Below are positions 1 to 11,025 of a DNA stretch of 64,000 nt, in pieces (within the stretch, counting starts at the first letter, position 1; every line of letters starts with the position of its first letter). The translations under genes were made by a program, and so were the position numbers. This stretch comes from Sequoia sempervirens (taxonomy: Eukaryota; Streptophyta; Pinopsida; Cupressales; Cupressaceae): the NCBI GenBank assembly GCA_007258455.2, contig VDFB02321297.1, positions 38,573 through 102,572 of the forward strand, read 5' to 3'. The notes under the pieces were generated by a model. It had not been told where the DNA came from and made no database searches. It saw only the letters and a list, made by a program, of their open reading frames with translations.

Positions 1-621
1 TGACAATTATGCAAAAAATTCCATATCCAACATCACTTATCCACCCCATACTATCCACAAGGTAACAACAAGCTCATGAACATAATCAAAATCCTCAAGA
101 ACACTGTCAATGATGTTGGTCATGACTGGCACCTTCAACTCAATCCTGCCTTATGGGACTACCAAACTAGTATCTACACTCCCACAAGAGCCACACAATA
201 TTCATTAGTCTTCAGTTTTGAGGCCATCTTACCTATCAAGGTCGATTTTCCTTATCTAAGGGTATCCATTCAAGGGCTTATTGATGATGAAGAATATTAC
301 TTTCCAGACTGCATGAGTTGGAACTGTTAGATGGGTGAAGACAAAATGCATTGGTTCATCTACAAGCTTATCAAAATCATCTTTTCCATAGCTACAAAAA
401 GAAGGTTTTGGTCAGAAACTGACATTGGTGATTTGGTTTTAATGGAAAATCCTAAGAATCAAGTAGAAAGAGAGAAGCCTGGAAAATTTGAACATAATTG
501 GTTGGGTCCATACATCGTAATAGTAGTATACACATTTGGAGCTTATCAACTTTCAACTCTTGAAGGGGAAGCATTATCAGAGCTTATCAATAGCTTAGGC
601 TTGTGTAAATTCTACAACTAG
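1..621 (+). pseudogene. Ty3/gypsy integrase, C-terminal part of pol
   Basis: Frame 1 reads as the end of a plant Ty3/gypsy integrase. The residues around HLSTPYYPQGNN and the DWHLQLNPALWDYQTS block match the end of the DDE catalytic core. It is followed by a YSLVF..EAILPI block and a GPY/F-type tail (GDLVLMENPKNQ, then NWLGPYIV and GAYQLSTLEGE). Integrase inserts the reverse-transcribed element DNA into chromosomes. The reading frame is broken by one in-frame TAG (328-330) but has no frameshift. The catalytic Glu normally found just after the PQ.NG motif appears to be lost. The start lies outside the window. The wording of the tail is closest to the gypsy family whose gag/protease/RT relic lies at 47.3-51.4 kb here. 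It is the pol 3' end of an element whose 3' LTR may be the block at 2586-3553. Confidence 0.85.
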
Positions 622-2585
622 ATTCAAAGAGCCATGTAAAAACCTAACAATATAATTTTTTTTTTAAAATCAAAAAAATTGTCACCTTGATGAAAACCTA
701 ACAAACAGGCATCTTGGTTACACAAAAAAAAAATAGTAAAGAGAAATAATTCATCCAATAGTGAAAACCACTTTGGTGGTGCTTTGGATAAGTACCATGG
801 TGAAAACCTAGCAAACAGGCGCCATGTGTAGTCATTTTTTTCTCCATCATCTACCATCCTTCTATTTGGTTTCCACCCTCGATCATAATAAATTTGCCTT
901 CACGCTTTCTCATGTCATCCATAATAATGCTTTGTTTCCCTTTCCATGGCCTAGAATGATTGAAATTTCACATCTTTTCTCCTTTCATATCCATCCACAA
1001 TAAGGCTTATCTAGTTCCACCCCTAATAAATCGGTCCTATACCTGACTGGGGCAAAGTACTTAACCACCATCTTCGAGGGATCCTACACTTGGTATTGGA
1101 GATCACTATATCAAAAATCCAAAAAAAAAAAACACACGTCAAAAAGCCAAAAAAAAATAGAAAATTTCAAAAATCCAAAAAAAATCAAAATATGTCATAA
1201 ATCCAAAAAAATCAAAATATTTCAAAAACCCAAAAAAAATCCAAATAACCTTCAAAAATCCAAAAATAGTGTCAGATTCAATTGAACTACGTTGCCTCTG
1301 CATGTATAATGTAGGAAAGGCCATCTTCGATGAGCCCTTGAGGCACTAGGTCATCCCTTTAGGGTTTTTTGAGTCAAGTCAATTATGATTCAGTCCATAA
1401 TAAATAATCCAACAATATAAGGTCAAATTCTGTCAAACTACGAGGTATACGTGTATTGTTACATAGGAAAGTCTATCTATGATGAGCCCCTAATGCCCTA
1501 GGTCAATCCCTTAGGGTTTGTAGAGTCTGTCATTGTCCACAATAAATCAGACACAAACAACCATCTAAATCTCAACAAAATCATGAATCAATAGACAAAC
1601 TGTCCAATTAGTCTTCAAACCAAACCGTTCAATTGCCTAATCAATCAGAACATCAAACATCAAACCATTCAATCAATGGTCTTAAAAAAGATGTGGCACT
1701 ATCAAAACCAAACTCGACGTCTTATACGATTTTCCTCATTTCTTGAAACCAAACCCAATCCTATCATTTGTCTTATACAAGATGTGTCCTTCCTGAAACC
1801 ACACATTGTCCTGAATCAACTTCACAATTTTCCTTATATAGGTGGTTGCATGATCGAAATCAGACTTGGCATCTTATACGACATGTTTCCTTTCCTGAAA
1901 CCAGGCGTTATCAATCAATCAGTCCCGTCAATCCTATTAGCAAACATTGGCAAATGATCTATATGGTTGTTGAATTTGTTTTTCTAGTTTGTCTTATCTT
2001 TTTGTTGATTTATCTTTGGTCATGTTACTAGCCACCTCGATGATGTCCCAAGAAGGATTTAGAGGAGTGATGATGTCTCATGATCTTCTTTTTTTTCTTT
2101 GATTGTTGTTTGTGGTTTGTCTTGACAAACATACTAGAGCAACTTCGCTCTTAGTATGAGTCAGGGCATTCCTTGACTATCAAGTGTTTATTTTTTTGCA
2201 AAGGGATAACATTTCACACCTTGGTCTATGTCATACCATGGTGTTTATTGTCCATTTTATCATATTTTTAGAATCCAATGATGATAATCATGCAAGCCTA
2301 ATATCTATCAAGAAAAATATCAATCCCTCTCTATTCATCTTTTTTCCACACTAGTATTTTCCCCTTGCTAACATTTCTCTTCATCAATCATTGCATTCAT
2401 CCACTATCAGATTTTCTTATCGGAATAATTTTTCAAATTTTTTTGAAACTCTTTCAAAATTTGAAAAAAATTTCCAAGGGGGAATAGGTCTATCTCGTCT
2501 TCATCACGACACATTAGGGAATTTTTTTTAACTGAATTTCTTTGAAACATAGTGATAAACTACATTGTATCAAAGAGGGACAAAA
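622..2585 (+). other. Non-coding stretch between gypsy pol and LTR
   Basis: No supported gene. It contains a motif of the type gtgaaaacctaRcaaacaggc near 690 and 800, as seen downstream of pol in plant gypsy elements. There is an A-rich low-complexity stretch of repeated TCAAAAATCCAAAA units (about 1105-1265). A diverged duplication of about 130 bp has copies starting near 1271 and 1421. Three short repeats with CTTATAC and CCTGAAACC cores lie near 1720, 1772 and 1872. A purine-rich run (caaagagggacaaaa, 2571-2585) directly precedes the candidate LTR and could be its polypurine tract. Confidence 0.5.
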
Positions 2586-2663
2586 TGTAGGTCACATTGA
2601 AAAATGTCCTAGACCTACAAACACTATTTTTCCTTGTCAATTCCCTTTCTTCCCCACATAATT

Positions 2664-3090
2664 GAATAATCTTAATTATTTGGTTATTTCCTAAACTCAC
2701 ATTCATCTATTAATTAAATAATTTTAATTATTTAATTAATTAATTTCTTTCCTTTATTCTTCTTTGATTAATTAAATAAATTATACTTATTTAATTATGT
2801 CACTAATGTCCCCTTCTCTCTATAATTAAATAAATTCTTATTTATTTAATTATTTACTAATTTATCATTTCCCTCCACTTTTGAATTAAATTATTATTTA
2901 ATTAAAAATTCAACTTTCCCTCTTCTTCTATAATTAAATAATTGTTTTAATTATTTAGTTATTCACTTTCCCTCCTAAATTAAATAATTTTATAATTATT
3001 TAATTTATTCTAGCCACCTCTTTTTCTATGCTAAATCTTATCTCCTTTCTCATTTAATCTTCACCCTTGATTGAATTAATTTATAATTCA
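2664..3090. repeat. Array of about eight AT-rich hairpins in LTR U3
   Basis: Successive inverted repeats built on AATTAAATAA/TTATTTAATT cores, each about 25-40 bp, lie near 2664, 2708, 2764, 2821, 2883, 2930, 2979 and 3067. They are separated by short pyrimidine-rich spacers such as CTTTCCCTCC. Spacing is roughly 55-70 bp. The array ends about 150 bp before the TATA box. Confidence 0.75.
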
Positions 3091-3233
3091 ATCTCAACCA
3101 TCCATCCTTAATCAAACCCTATCTTTGCACTAATTTTTCCCTAACCCTATTTCATTGCTTCTCAAGCAATCTTGACCATTTATTTTCATGTTATATTGGC
3201 TTTAATCCTAGCCCTTCATTCAAAAATGGTTTT

Positions 3234-3242
3234 CTATAAAAG
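3234..3242 (+). promoter_or_regulatory. TATA box of candidate LTR
   Basis: CTATAAAAG followed by AGACCTCTCG is a classic plant TATA element. It lies inside the candidate LTR, with a potential start site about 30 bp downstream. Confidence 0.55.
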
Positions 3243-3553
3243 AGACCTCTCGTTGTCATTTCAACCCTATATTGAGTTCAAGTATATTGAAGGAGACAAG
3301 TATAATCTTCAATATTTTGCTATCATTATCACTAGGCTTATTATTGCATACTCAAAATCTCAGGGAAATCAAGCATATAAAGCAATATGGAGAAGGACTA
3401 TGGAGGTGAATCAACCATGGCATAAGAATATTGATAATATTACTTCATATTTTATGTTTCTATGTTCACTTGTGTTTCATTTTTGGTTTAGGGGCTTTAG
3501 GGTTTGAGTTTGATTGATTCATGCCTTGTACTTTAATTTTACCCTATCCTACA

Positions 3554-4029
3554 TTGGTAAACTCGACATGAACTAACGAGATTTGAAAGAATTTTTAAGA
3601 AATTTTGAATTTTAGGTTTGCAATACATCTATAAGGCCAAACGATGCATTTGAGAGATAATGTGACACATTTGTGGTATGGCATGATGCATTTGATAGAT
3701 TTTGTAATGCATATGTCAGAACAAAACACTGCATTCATAGCATCGAGAGCCGCATTTGCTTAACTATAAGGCATATCATTTTATTAGTCTATTTTCATAT
3801 TTTTCTATCATTTATCAACTTTTTGGTTTTTTATTTTCACATCTCGACAGAATAATTAAATTATTTCCATTTTGAGATTTTCTAGATTTGAGTGTTTTTT
3901 ACGATCAAGCTTCCTTTAATATCCTTTAATTATTTCCAAGGTTTGATTTTTACTGATTCATTCCATTTACCTTAATTTTACCCTATTCTACACAATCAAG
4001 CCTCCTTTAATATCCTTTGATGCTTCAAC
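3554..4029. other. Spacer with duplicated LTR-end-like sequence
   Basis: No coding sequence is supported. The LTR-end sequence (tttgattgattcat...ttttaccctatcctaca) recurs in diverged form ending near 3995. A 99-bp-offset direct repeat (ATCAAGCYTCCTTTAATATCC) occurs at about 3904 and 4003. This could be the end of a second, truncated LTR or a local duplication. Confidence 0.5.
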
Positions 4030-6455
4030 AACCATAGGTTTATTCGTATTTGGGGCCAAGGCCTAGATTGCAAGGGCTGCCCAATGTGGGTTGAACCTTG
4101 ATCCTGACAATGCCATTTTTTGCTTCCTCTTCTATGGAGAAATATTTTCCTTCTTATTTCTTGATAGTATCAAAAACAATTTCCGAAGCAATGTCCCACT
4201 CAGGGAGTAGTAACAAGCCACTATTCTACACCATTCTTCTCCCTTCTTTAGGAGTAATGTTCTTAGACTCAAAATTCATTTATGCCCCCATCTTTGCAGA
4301 TACTTCATCATACTTTTCTCTAGGCACATTTTCTTGTGCCAATTGAACTCTTCTATGGTACTACTCCCTCTTTTCTCTTATAAAAAAATATTTAAACTCT
4401 TGGGACATTACAAATTCATCATCAGAATTGAATTTTGAACATGTCAGTTCTCTCACATCATTGAGGCTATTTCTCCCCATGGCCACATCCAATCTGAATC
4501 TTTGCTAGAGAAGGCCAATAATATTTTGTCTTGGGGGGATGGCATATACTATTGAATTTAATCCGTAGTAATATGAACATCTTCACTTTCATCTTGACTA
4601 ATAGGATAGTCAACCAAAAATGGTGGTTGTTCAATTTTTATCCTCTTTTGTGGTTGCTCCCTTGGGGGAGAATTCACACTGATTATTTGAGGGGAAGGAT
4701 AGGGAGTGATCTGTTGTGGGTCTATTTACACATTTTCTCTAATAATAGGCCCTTGGGGCATTTTGGTAGAAAGGTTAGGTCTAGGCCACTTTACTAGTTT
4801 CTCTTCCAAGGCAGGGGCCTTACGTACAACTCTATCAAAATATTTTAAAACCACTTCAATCTTGGCAATTAGGTTACTAAAATGAGAAAATTCCCTAAGA
4901 TAGTCCCTATCCTTCTTTGTCTTGGCAACCTTTTCCTTGATGAATGCAATCCATTTCACTTCCCTGTTGGTTGCCTCATAATCATCCTTATAGTTTCTTA
5001 TGACATATTCACTCTCATAAATCCGATGGAAAAAAGTGAACGTTTTGATACTCGTCCTGACCTGGTGTATGAAACCTTTAGGGTCAAAATCCTTGACCTT
5101 CCCTATTATAACCTATATTCCCCAAGAATATCTTTTAGCCTCCCTAAGCCATCTCTAGTTTAGGTGAAATCTAAAAAGGTATTAACATAAGCAAAAAATG
5201 ACCCCTTCTTTTATTTCCTTCAATGAAATTGATTAGCCTCATTCAATTGCCATATAATTTCCATGAATGCCAATCTAGATGGCACATACCTAGGAAACAC
5301 ATGGGGGGCTTCACGGTGTACCCATATATTCTAATAACAACTGAGTTGTCATAAAGGTAATAATCTCCCCAATTGTGACGTACTCCTAACTCTAGCCTCC
5401 TATCTTTAGGCCTAAGAAAATCCAAAATTTCCTTGTACAATCTGATTCCAGGTAGACACAACCTTGACAAGACCTCCCTTACAAAATAGTTCTCAAAAAC
5501 AACATAGTTGGACTCACTACAATGTTTGTCCCAAATACGGGTCTAACACTTGCACTGGGAGATCATTTCCCTCTTTATCTTTCCATGGATAAGTTTTAAA
5601 TCTCTTCTCTAATGGAATTTCCCCTTGTACAAAAGCATATGACATAAGAGAGAATACCACCTGAAACTCACCTTCTTACTATTTCTCTTAATGTCCACCA
5701 GTTGATTGTGAATAGCCTCAGCTATAAAGCTAGCATAGTCAAAGTCACTATTGACGAAAGGATGATGTATGTCAACAACCATATACATGAGATGTATTTA
5801 CATTTTTTAGTGTGAATCTTCCCCTAATACTTGGCATAATGCCCAATATGTTATTCTGCAATAGTCTTCAAAATACTTGACGTCAAAAGGCTCAGATTCA
5901 TTATCAAGGATTCTCAATGACTTTCCTGTGTAGCCCTTCTATCTGAATCTAGGGAGCCATTGCACCCTAAAACTAATTCTATCTTGTCAAAAAATTTGTC
6001 TGAATAGCTAAGGTCTATAACCTTACTTGCATCCACATGGAGTCCCAAAACTTCAGCAACAAACTCCTTGATTATGTCCATTAGGACACTTCCATCCAAT
6101 GCCCTAATTACTTTGATATTTTCATCATATCTGGAAGCAAGGTGTCTAATAAGTTCCACATTTACGAAGACATTAGGGACAACTAGCTTCCCCAAATCAG
6201 AGGTCCATGCATTGGAGATGGGGGCATGGCAGTTTCTTTTCCATAGCAGTTTAGGAATAATTCCCACCTAGTGACTATGTCATCTTGGTTCTTTAGCTCA
6301 ACATCTTTGTAATTTTTGGCCTTATCTACCATCCCACCTACTGCATTAGTTATGAGGGAATGCACAAGTTGTTTTGAGGAACCCGACAACTGGGCCATAA
6401 TATCCTCCTCAAACAATCTTTTAGATGTAGAGGGTTGGGTGTTTGACTGAATCAT
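4030..6455 (-). pseudogene. Decayed protein gene of unrecognised family
   Basis: The minus strand reads as one long decayed protein gene, from an ATG at 6455 (MIQSNTQPSTSKRLFEEDI) to about 4030. It is spread over frames by a few frameshifts and roughly six or more stops. Clear coding blocks are the N-terminus (6455-6183), a frameshifted continuation (6267-5914, LWKRNCHAPISNAWTSDLGK) and a block with HHPFVNSDFDYASFIAEAIH then FRWYSLLCHMLLYKGK (about 5780-5620). Next come 5470-5243 (RLCLPGIRLYKEILDFLRPK), a Lys/Glu-rich helical block (4959-4726) and a tail near 4340-4030. It has no zinc knuckle, protease or RT motif that I can see. The layout is loosely reminiscent of plant mobile-domain or gag-like ORFs, but that is a guess. 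A possible TATA box lies about 1 kb upstream on the same strand. Confidence 0.5.
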
Positions 6456-8077
6456 AATTCTAAATAATTTAAAATAGATTTCTACACTATCCTATTGGGA
6501 CTTTACAATCTTACACAATATATTTTGTAGACTTGATTATGATCTTCAAGAATTTAACAATGGTGAATTTTTTCAAGAAGGGTGTACCTATTTTTTAATT
6601 GTTTAGAGCTCAAGTTGACACAGAATGGGAACATCTCTATGAATTTTTCTACTATGCCAGACCAAACAAATGAGACAAATAGCTACATTAAACTTAAAAT
6701 TTATGAAGGTAATCAACTTAAAAGATGAGACATCATTCATCACATCCACCATTACTTCTTGTTCGTGTGAGGGTAGTTCATTCATCTACCCGTTTATCAA
6801 TTTTGAACATGGGCCATCCACCTAGAAGGGAAGTACAAACCTCAATGATGAGGAAACCCTTGATTTTGTTGAAAAGGATATAGTCATCCCCTCTCTCCAA
6901 TAGGATTCTCCCACATGAGAATATCATCACACCGTGTCCTTTCGTGGTTCCACAACCAAGAAAAGGACATGCCACTATGGGCCCATGGACTTGGGGAATC
7001 CTTTAATCTTTCGCCACATGCCAACATTCTATGGAGCCTATACACAACACTCTTTGAAAGTTCTCTCATGCCCCAAAATTAGTCTCCACTTGTGACACTT
7101 GTATACCTTTCGCAATCCTTTTTTTCATAAAAAATCCTAATACTGAAGCATGGAAAGAGGTAGGGACCACTTTTATATGAGCAATTTAGATTACCATAAT
7201 ACTGCATGTGTATAATTCACTTTTCAATGCGAGCACTTAGGGAAAAAGGATGGGGAAGACATTATAAAATAAAATTCCACAACGAATGGACTTATTAGGT
7301 AATAGGGTATGCGGGGCCGGTAAAAACACAGGGTTGTGACATAACGACACAACTTAAGCAAAAGGCAACCTGAATAACCAACCAACAGAAAAATATAACA
7401 AGAACACAAGGGTTTAAGAGGGCTTAAGGGTTTAGAGAAGAGATAAATGAGAGTAAATATGTTATAAATGATATGAAGAACATCAAGTTGGTGAAGTATA
7501 TATAGAATGAAGACATCAATACTCAAAACTTGAGCATTTAATTCACCACAAGACACACATGTTGATGTGACAATATTATTTTCTAAAAACAAAGTCATGA
7601 CTTTAAGTGATTTAATAAGTAATAAAAGTTCAACCATTGATATTTGCAAATTTGACGGTTCTAGGGTTATTTCGGAGGTTTGAATTCGCAAGTCTAGTGC
7701 TTCAGACATTTGATTCTAGAATGCAACTACAACCATCCATGGAACATTCATCAAACAGTTAAGTTGCACAATAATATAACTTGTAGTTACTATCAGTGCA
7801 ATTTTAATTTTCTGAGTATATTAATGTTATATTAACTTATTAAATAATATAACTCATAGTTACCAGTCATTAAGTTGCACTAGCATCTAGCTTCAAACAT
7901 GGTACTTCGCTCAATGGCTCACTTCTGATAAGAACTTATAATATGTTGACACTTGTCTCCATTCTGAACACTTTATGAAGGAATTTGGGTGTGTAGAAAA
8001 TTTGTCTTGGAATAGAACAATATATAGTATTTGATATTTTCACCACCCACCCTATAAGTTTTTACTAGCATACTAGT
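6456..8077. other. Upstream region with weak minus-strand coding fragments
   Basis: Short minus-strand ORFs at 7069-6884 and 6975-6778 overlap in different frames and could be pieces of a decayed reading frame (YRLHRMLACGERLKDS; DDYILFNKIKGFLIIEV), but I recognise no family. The longer minus frame at 7709-7224 is Leu/Tyr/Phe-rich and lies downstream of a TATA-like site, so it looks like leader or LTR sequence rather than a protein. The rest is AT-rich with nothing recognisable. Confidence 0.35.
7497..7504 (-). promoter_or_regulatory. Possible TATA box, minus strand
   Basis: On the minus strand TCTATATATACTTCACC is a TATA-like element followed by a pyrimidine-rich leader (CTCATTTATCTCTTCTC). 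It could drive the minus-strand pseudogene starting at 6455 or belong to a degraded LTR. There is no independent support. Confidence 0.3.
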
Positions 8078-8367
8078 TTAATTCACCAATGAAATTTTTT
8101 TATTGGTTTGAAAATAGGTTTAATTCACTAATGATTTTTTTTTATTGGTTTGAAAATATGTTTAATTCACTAATGAAAATATATTTTTGGTTTGAAAATA
8201 GGTTTTAATCGCTAACAAAAAAAAAAATGGTTTGAAAATAGGTTTAACTCGCCCACAAAAATATTTTTTTGGTTTCAAAATAGGTTTAATTTTCCAATGA
8301 AAATATTTTATTGGTTTGAAAATAGGTTTTAATCGCCAATGAAAATATTTTATTGGTTTCAAAAAAT
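8078..8367. repeat. 42-bp minisatellite, about seven copies
   Basis: Seven diverged copies of a unit of about 39-43 bp begin near 8078, 8119, 8160, 8203, 8242, 8285 and 8327. Each has a TTTAATTCRCYAATGAAAA half and a TTGGTTTGAAAATAGG half. Because most units are multiples of three or nearly so, the minus strand reads as a repetitive Lys/Pro/Phe peptide, but this is low-complexity and not taken as a gene. Confidence 0.85.
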
Positions 8368-8586
8368 TATAATTTGTTAGGATTTTCTATAGACTTTTGG
8401 CAATTACAAAAGATTCGCCAATTGAGATTATTATTTTTTCCTTGAAAAAAGAAAAAAATTCACCAATAAAAATAATATTTTTTTCGTGAAGTATACAAGA
8501 TTCGCTAGGTTTTTACACCTTTCCAAGGGGGGGTTCTTAAATTTATCCTTGGGAGCACTTGAAGGAGCAGGAAAAGGTGAAGAGGT
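8368..8586. other. AT-rich spacer at the broken end of the Tat element
   Basis: No gene is visible. Two RATTCRCCAATwRAAAT-like blocks continue the flavour of the neighbouring minisatellite. A CCAAGGGGGGG run (8524-8534) is present. The Tat-element coding sequence stops abruptly just to the right. Confidence 0.4.
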
Positions 8587-8800
8587 CAACTAGCAATAAG
8601 GGCTTTGTACTCAGTGATGTTATTGGTACAATGAAATTCCAATCGAAAAGATAGAGGAACCGGATTTCCTTTGGGTGAGATTAAAGCTACACATGCCCCA
8701 GAGTTGGTTTGACATATCGATCCATAAAATTACATTTCCCACATAGGTTCATGATCCAATGTGAATAGATTTTCTTCCAAAAACAAATCCATATTAGGGA
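8587..8800 (-). pseudogene. Second (archaeal-type) RNase H of Tat element, truncated
   Basis: The minus strand reads FYGSICQTNSGACVALISPK, then PLSFRLEFHCTNNITEYKAL and a stop. This matches the start of the archaeal/plant-type RNase H domain (DGS..GAGVVLISP...TNN.AEYEAL) that Tat elements carry after their own RNase H. It would help degrade the RNA strand of the RNA:DNA hybrid during reverse transcription. The first catalytic Asp (in FDGS) reads as Tyr, an in-frame stop lies just before it, and the domain ends after the TEYKAL block, so it is dead. It lies directly after the RT/RNase H part of the same element. Confidence 0.75.
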
Positions 8801-8809
8801 AGGATGAGA

Positions 8810-10356
8810 TTAGGGCCCTTCTACCAATTGATCAAAAACAACTTGTCCTTCGATTTCCTTCTGAGTTGTGAACTTAATGTCGAACTCAAAGAGAAAGATT
8901 ACCCATTTCTCTAATCTTATTGAAAGGTTAGTTCTAGTAAGTAAATTTTTAAGGAGATCACATTTCGCAATTAAATGAGTTTCTACATGGAGGAGATAGT
9001 GTCCTAACTTCTGCATTGCAAAAATGAGAGCGAGACATTGCTTCTCCACAACAAGGTATCAAGTTTCATAATCAGGTAGAATATGAATAATGTAGTAGAC
9101 CACTCTTTCTTTACCCTCATCATCATGTTGACCTAATAAAGCTACTAAAGCATGAGGTGATGCGGATATATAAAGTAAAAAGGGTCTATCTTGCATAGCT
9201 GACATCAAAATAGGAGGATTAGCAAAATAAATTTTGATAGACTCAAAAGCTTTGTCACACTCATCATCCCATAAAAAATGGACATATTTATTCAACAAAC
9301 GTGTGAAGGGAAGGGTACGATCAACCAATTGAGATAGGAATCTATGAATTTCTTGAATATTCCCTTGCAAAATGTGTAGTTGAGAGACGTTTTTAGGTGG
9401 AGGAATGTTAATGATTGCATCAATTTTATTTGTATCAACTTGAATTCTATGATGGGAGATGATAAATCCTAAAATATTGCCAACATCCATGCCAAAGATG
9501 CACTTAAGATGATTTAGTCTCATCTTATAGAGTTGGAGTCTTTCAAAGATAAGACAAAGATTCTCAATGTGATCTTGATGTGTTGTAAACTTAGCCAAGA
9601 TTTCATCAATGTAATCTTCTAGGATCTTGTAAATGAAATAATGAAATATAAAAGTCATCACCTATTGGTAAGTTTCTCTAGCATTCTTTAACCCAAATGA
9701 AATGACTACATAACATATGGTACTCCAAGGGGTAGTGAAGGCAGTCTTATACTGATCTTCTAGGTTAATACAAATCTGATTATAGCCTGAGAAACCATCC
9801 ATAAAGGATAATAAGGCATAGCCTATAGTTGAGTCCACAATCATATCGATATTAGGAGACAAAAATAATCCTTAAGAGAAGCCTTGTTGAGATCACAAAA
9901 ATCTATACAAATGTGAATGTAGCCATCAAGTTTACTAACAACAACTATATTTGATATCCAAGGTGAATAATCAATAGGATGGATAAAACCATATTTTAGG
10001 ATCTTTTCTATCTCAATCTTGACTAATAAGGCAACCTTTGGATTCATTTTATGAATATTTTTCTTGACAATCTTGGCATTGGTCCATAGAATGATATTCT
10101 AAAGTACCATGGATTCATCAATTCCAGGAATGTCCTCATATGACCAAGGAAAGATATCAATGTGAGAATGTAATAAATTAGTATGTTCAAAATATTTTGA
10201 AGTGAGACACTTTCCAATCTTAATCACTTTCTCAAAATATTTAGGATAAATGAGAACGTAAAAAGTATCCCCCTTTGAGGAGGGTACTACGGTCTTCAAG
10301 GTGAAGCATAGAAATACTATTATCCACATTAGATAAAGGAGTCTTTTCATCAACAC
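8810..10356 (-). pseudogene. Ty3/gypsy reverse transcriptase and RNase H
   Basis: RT blocks appear in order on the minus strand: EIEKILKYGFIHPIDYSPWI and CIDFCDLNKASLKD (10047-9841), then SFMDGFSGYNQI and TAFTTPWSTICYVVISFGLK (9862-9662). The active-site region follows, then LKCIFGMDVGNILGFI and the connection domain (9661-9059), then the RNase H part with VEKQCLALIFAMQKLGHYLL (9049-8810). The YxDD box reads YIDE, so the second catalytic Asp is changed. Known role: copying element RNA into DNA. Damage includes one frameshift near 9850, a stop at the YET/YLVVEK junction near 9060 (an Arg CGA to TGA change is the simplest explanation), and stops upstream. Confidence 0.85.
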
Positions 10357-10437
10357 TCATAACGGATTCTCCAAAATATGCATGTTTGTTCAAGAAATAT
10401 GGGAATCAACTTTTATGGTGATAAAAGGAAAGTTAGA

Positions 10438-10992
10438 TTATACACCTAATAAATCTTCTAGTGATTCATCCGAAGAGAAAACATCTAGAGGAACTTCTTT
10501 AGAGTCTACTTTAATTTCAATATATTTAGGATGAACCAATTTAAGAGAAGGATATTTGGTGGAAATCATGTTGAAATTCAACCATGGCTTCACCTTAGAC
10601 TTCGTGGGATGGTATCCAAGTCCAATCTTAAAGTTACGTGGATCAACCTCTAAGGGGAATTTAATACATTGTTTGTTACACCCACAACCTTTACCTCCAT
10701 AGCTGAATTTAGAAAAGATATTGAAACTTGGACCATAATGTGATTGTAATTCTTGAAACGAAGGATTAGTGTAAAGAGTATAATCCATGTTATAGGTATC
10801 ACACTACTTCACAAGGACATAATAATCCTTCTTAGTAGAAATACAATCACCATTCTCCTTAGTAGAAGCATGATCATCCTTCTCAATAGGAGGAAAACCA
10901 TCTTTCTTAGTAGAGGGGGATGAGATTTTTGGAAGATCTAGGTGGATAAGATCTACTTTATACTTCTTGATATAGGATTCAATAATGTTCAA
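10438..10992 (-). pseudogene. Tat pol linker between protease and RT
   Basis: Two in-frame minus-strand blocks (10992-10804, rich in Lys/Asp/Ser/Thr; 10788-10438) lie between protease and RT in the same frame as both. The second block contains YGGKGCGCNKQCIKFP and a GLGYHPTK stretch. A GLGY/GLGF-type motif recurs in the related relic at 58.7-60.8 kb (GLGFQP), so this spacer is a real part of the polyprotein. Its function is unknown to me; the GLGY motif is loosely G-patch-like. Stops separate the blocks. Confidence 0.55.
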
Positions 10993-11025
10993 GGACTTCC
11001 AATCATCACCAAGACATGCATTTGA

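Larger units (their letters stand above)
2586..3553 (+). repeat. Candidate 3' LTR of the gypsy relic
   Basis: The block starts with TGTAGGTC directly after a purine-rich run and ends in CCTATCCTACA, so it has the TG...CA ends expected of an LTR. It carries a good TATA box (3234-3242) about two thirds of the way along, as expected of U3/R/U5 organisation. It follows the integrase end in the right order and orientation. No second LTR or target duplication is visible because the 5' part of the element is outside the window. The U3 part holds a remarkable run of AT-rich hairpins. Boundaries are inferred from end motifs, not from a paired copy. Confidence 0.5.

Noticed and set aside
7224..7709. 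161-codon minus-strand ORF, hydrophobic
   Set aside because: It spans a TATA-like site and leader-like sequence, with no recognisable domain; probably non-coding LTR or promoter DNA.
8162..8362. Minus-strand ORF with a repeated Lys-Pro-Ile-Phe peptide
   Set aside because: It is the 42-bp minisatellite read in frame; no start context or homology.
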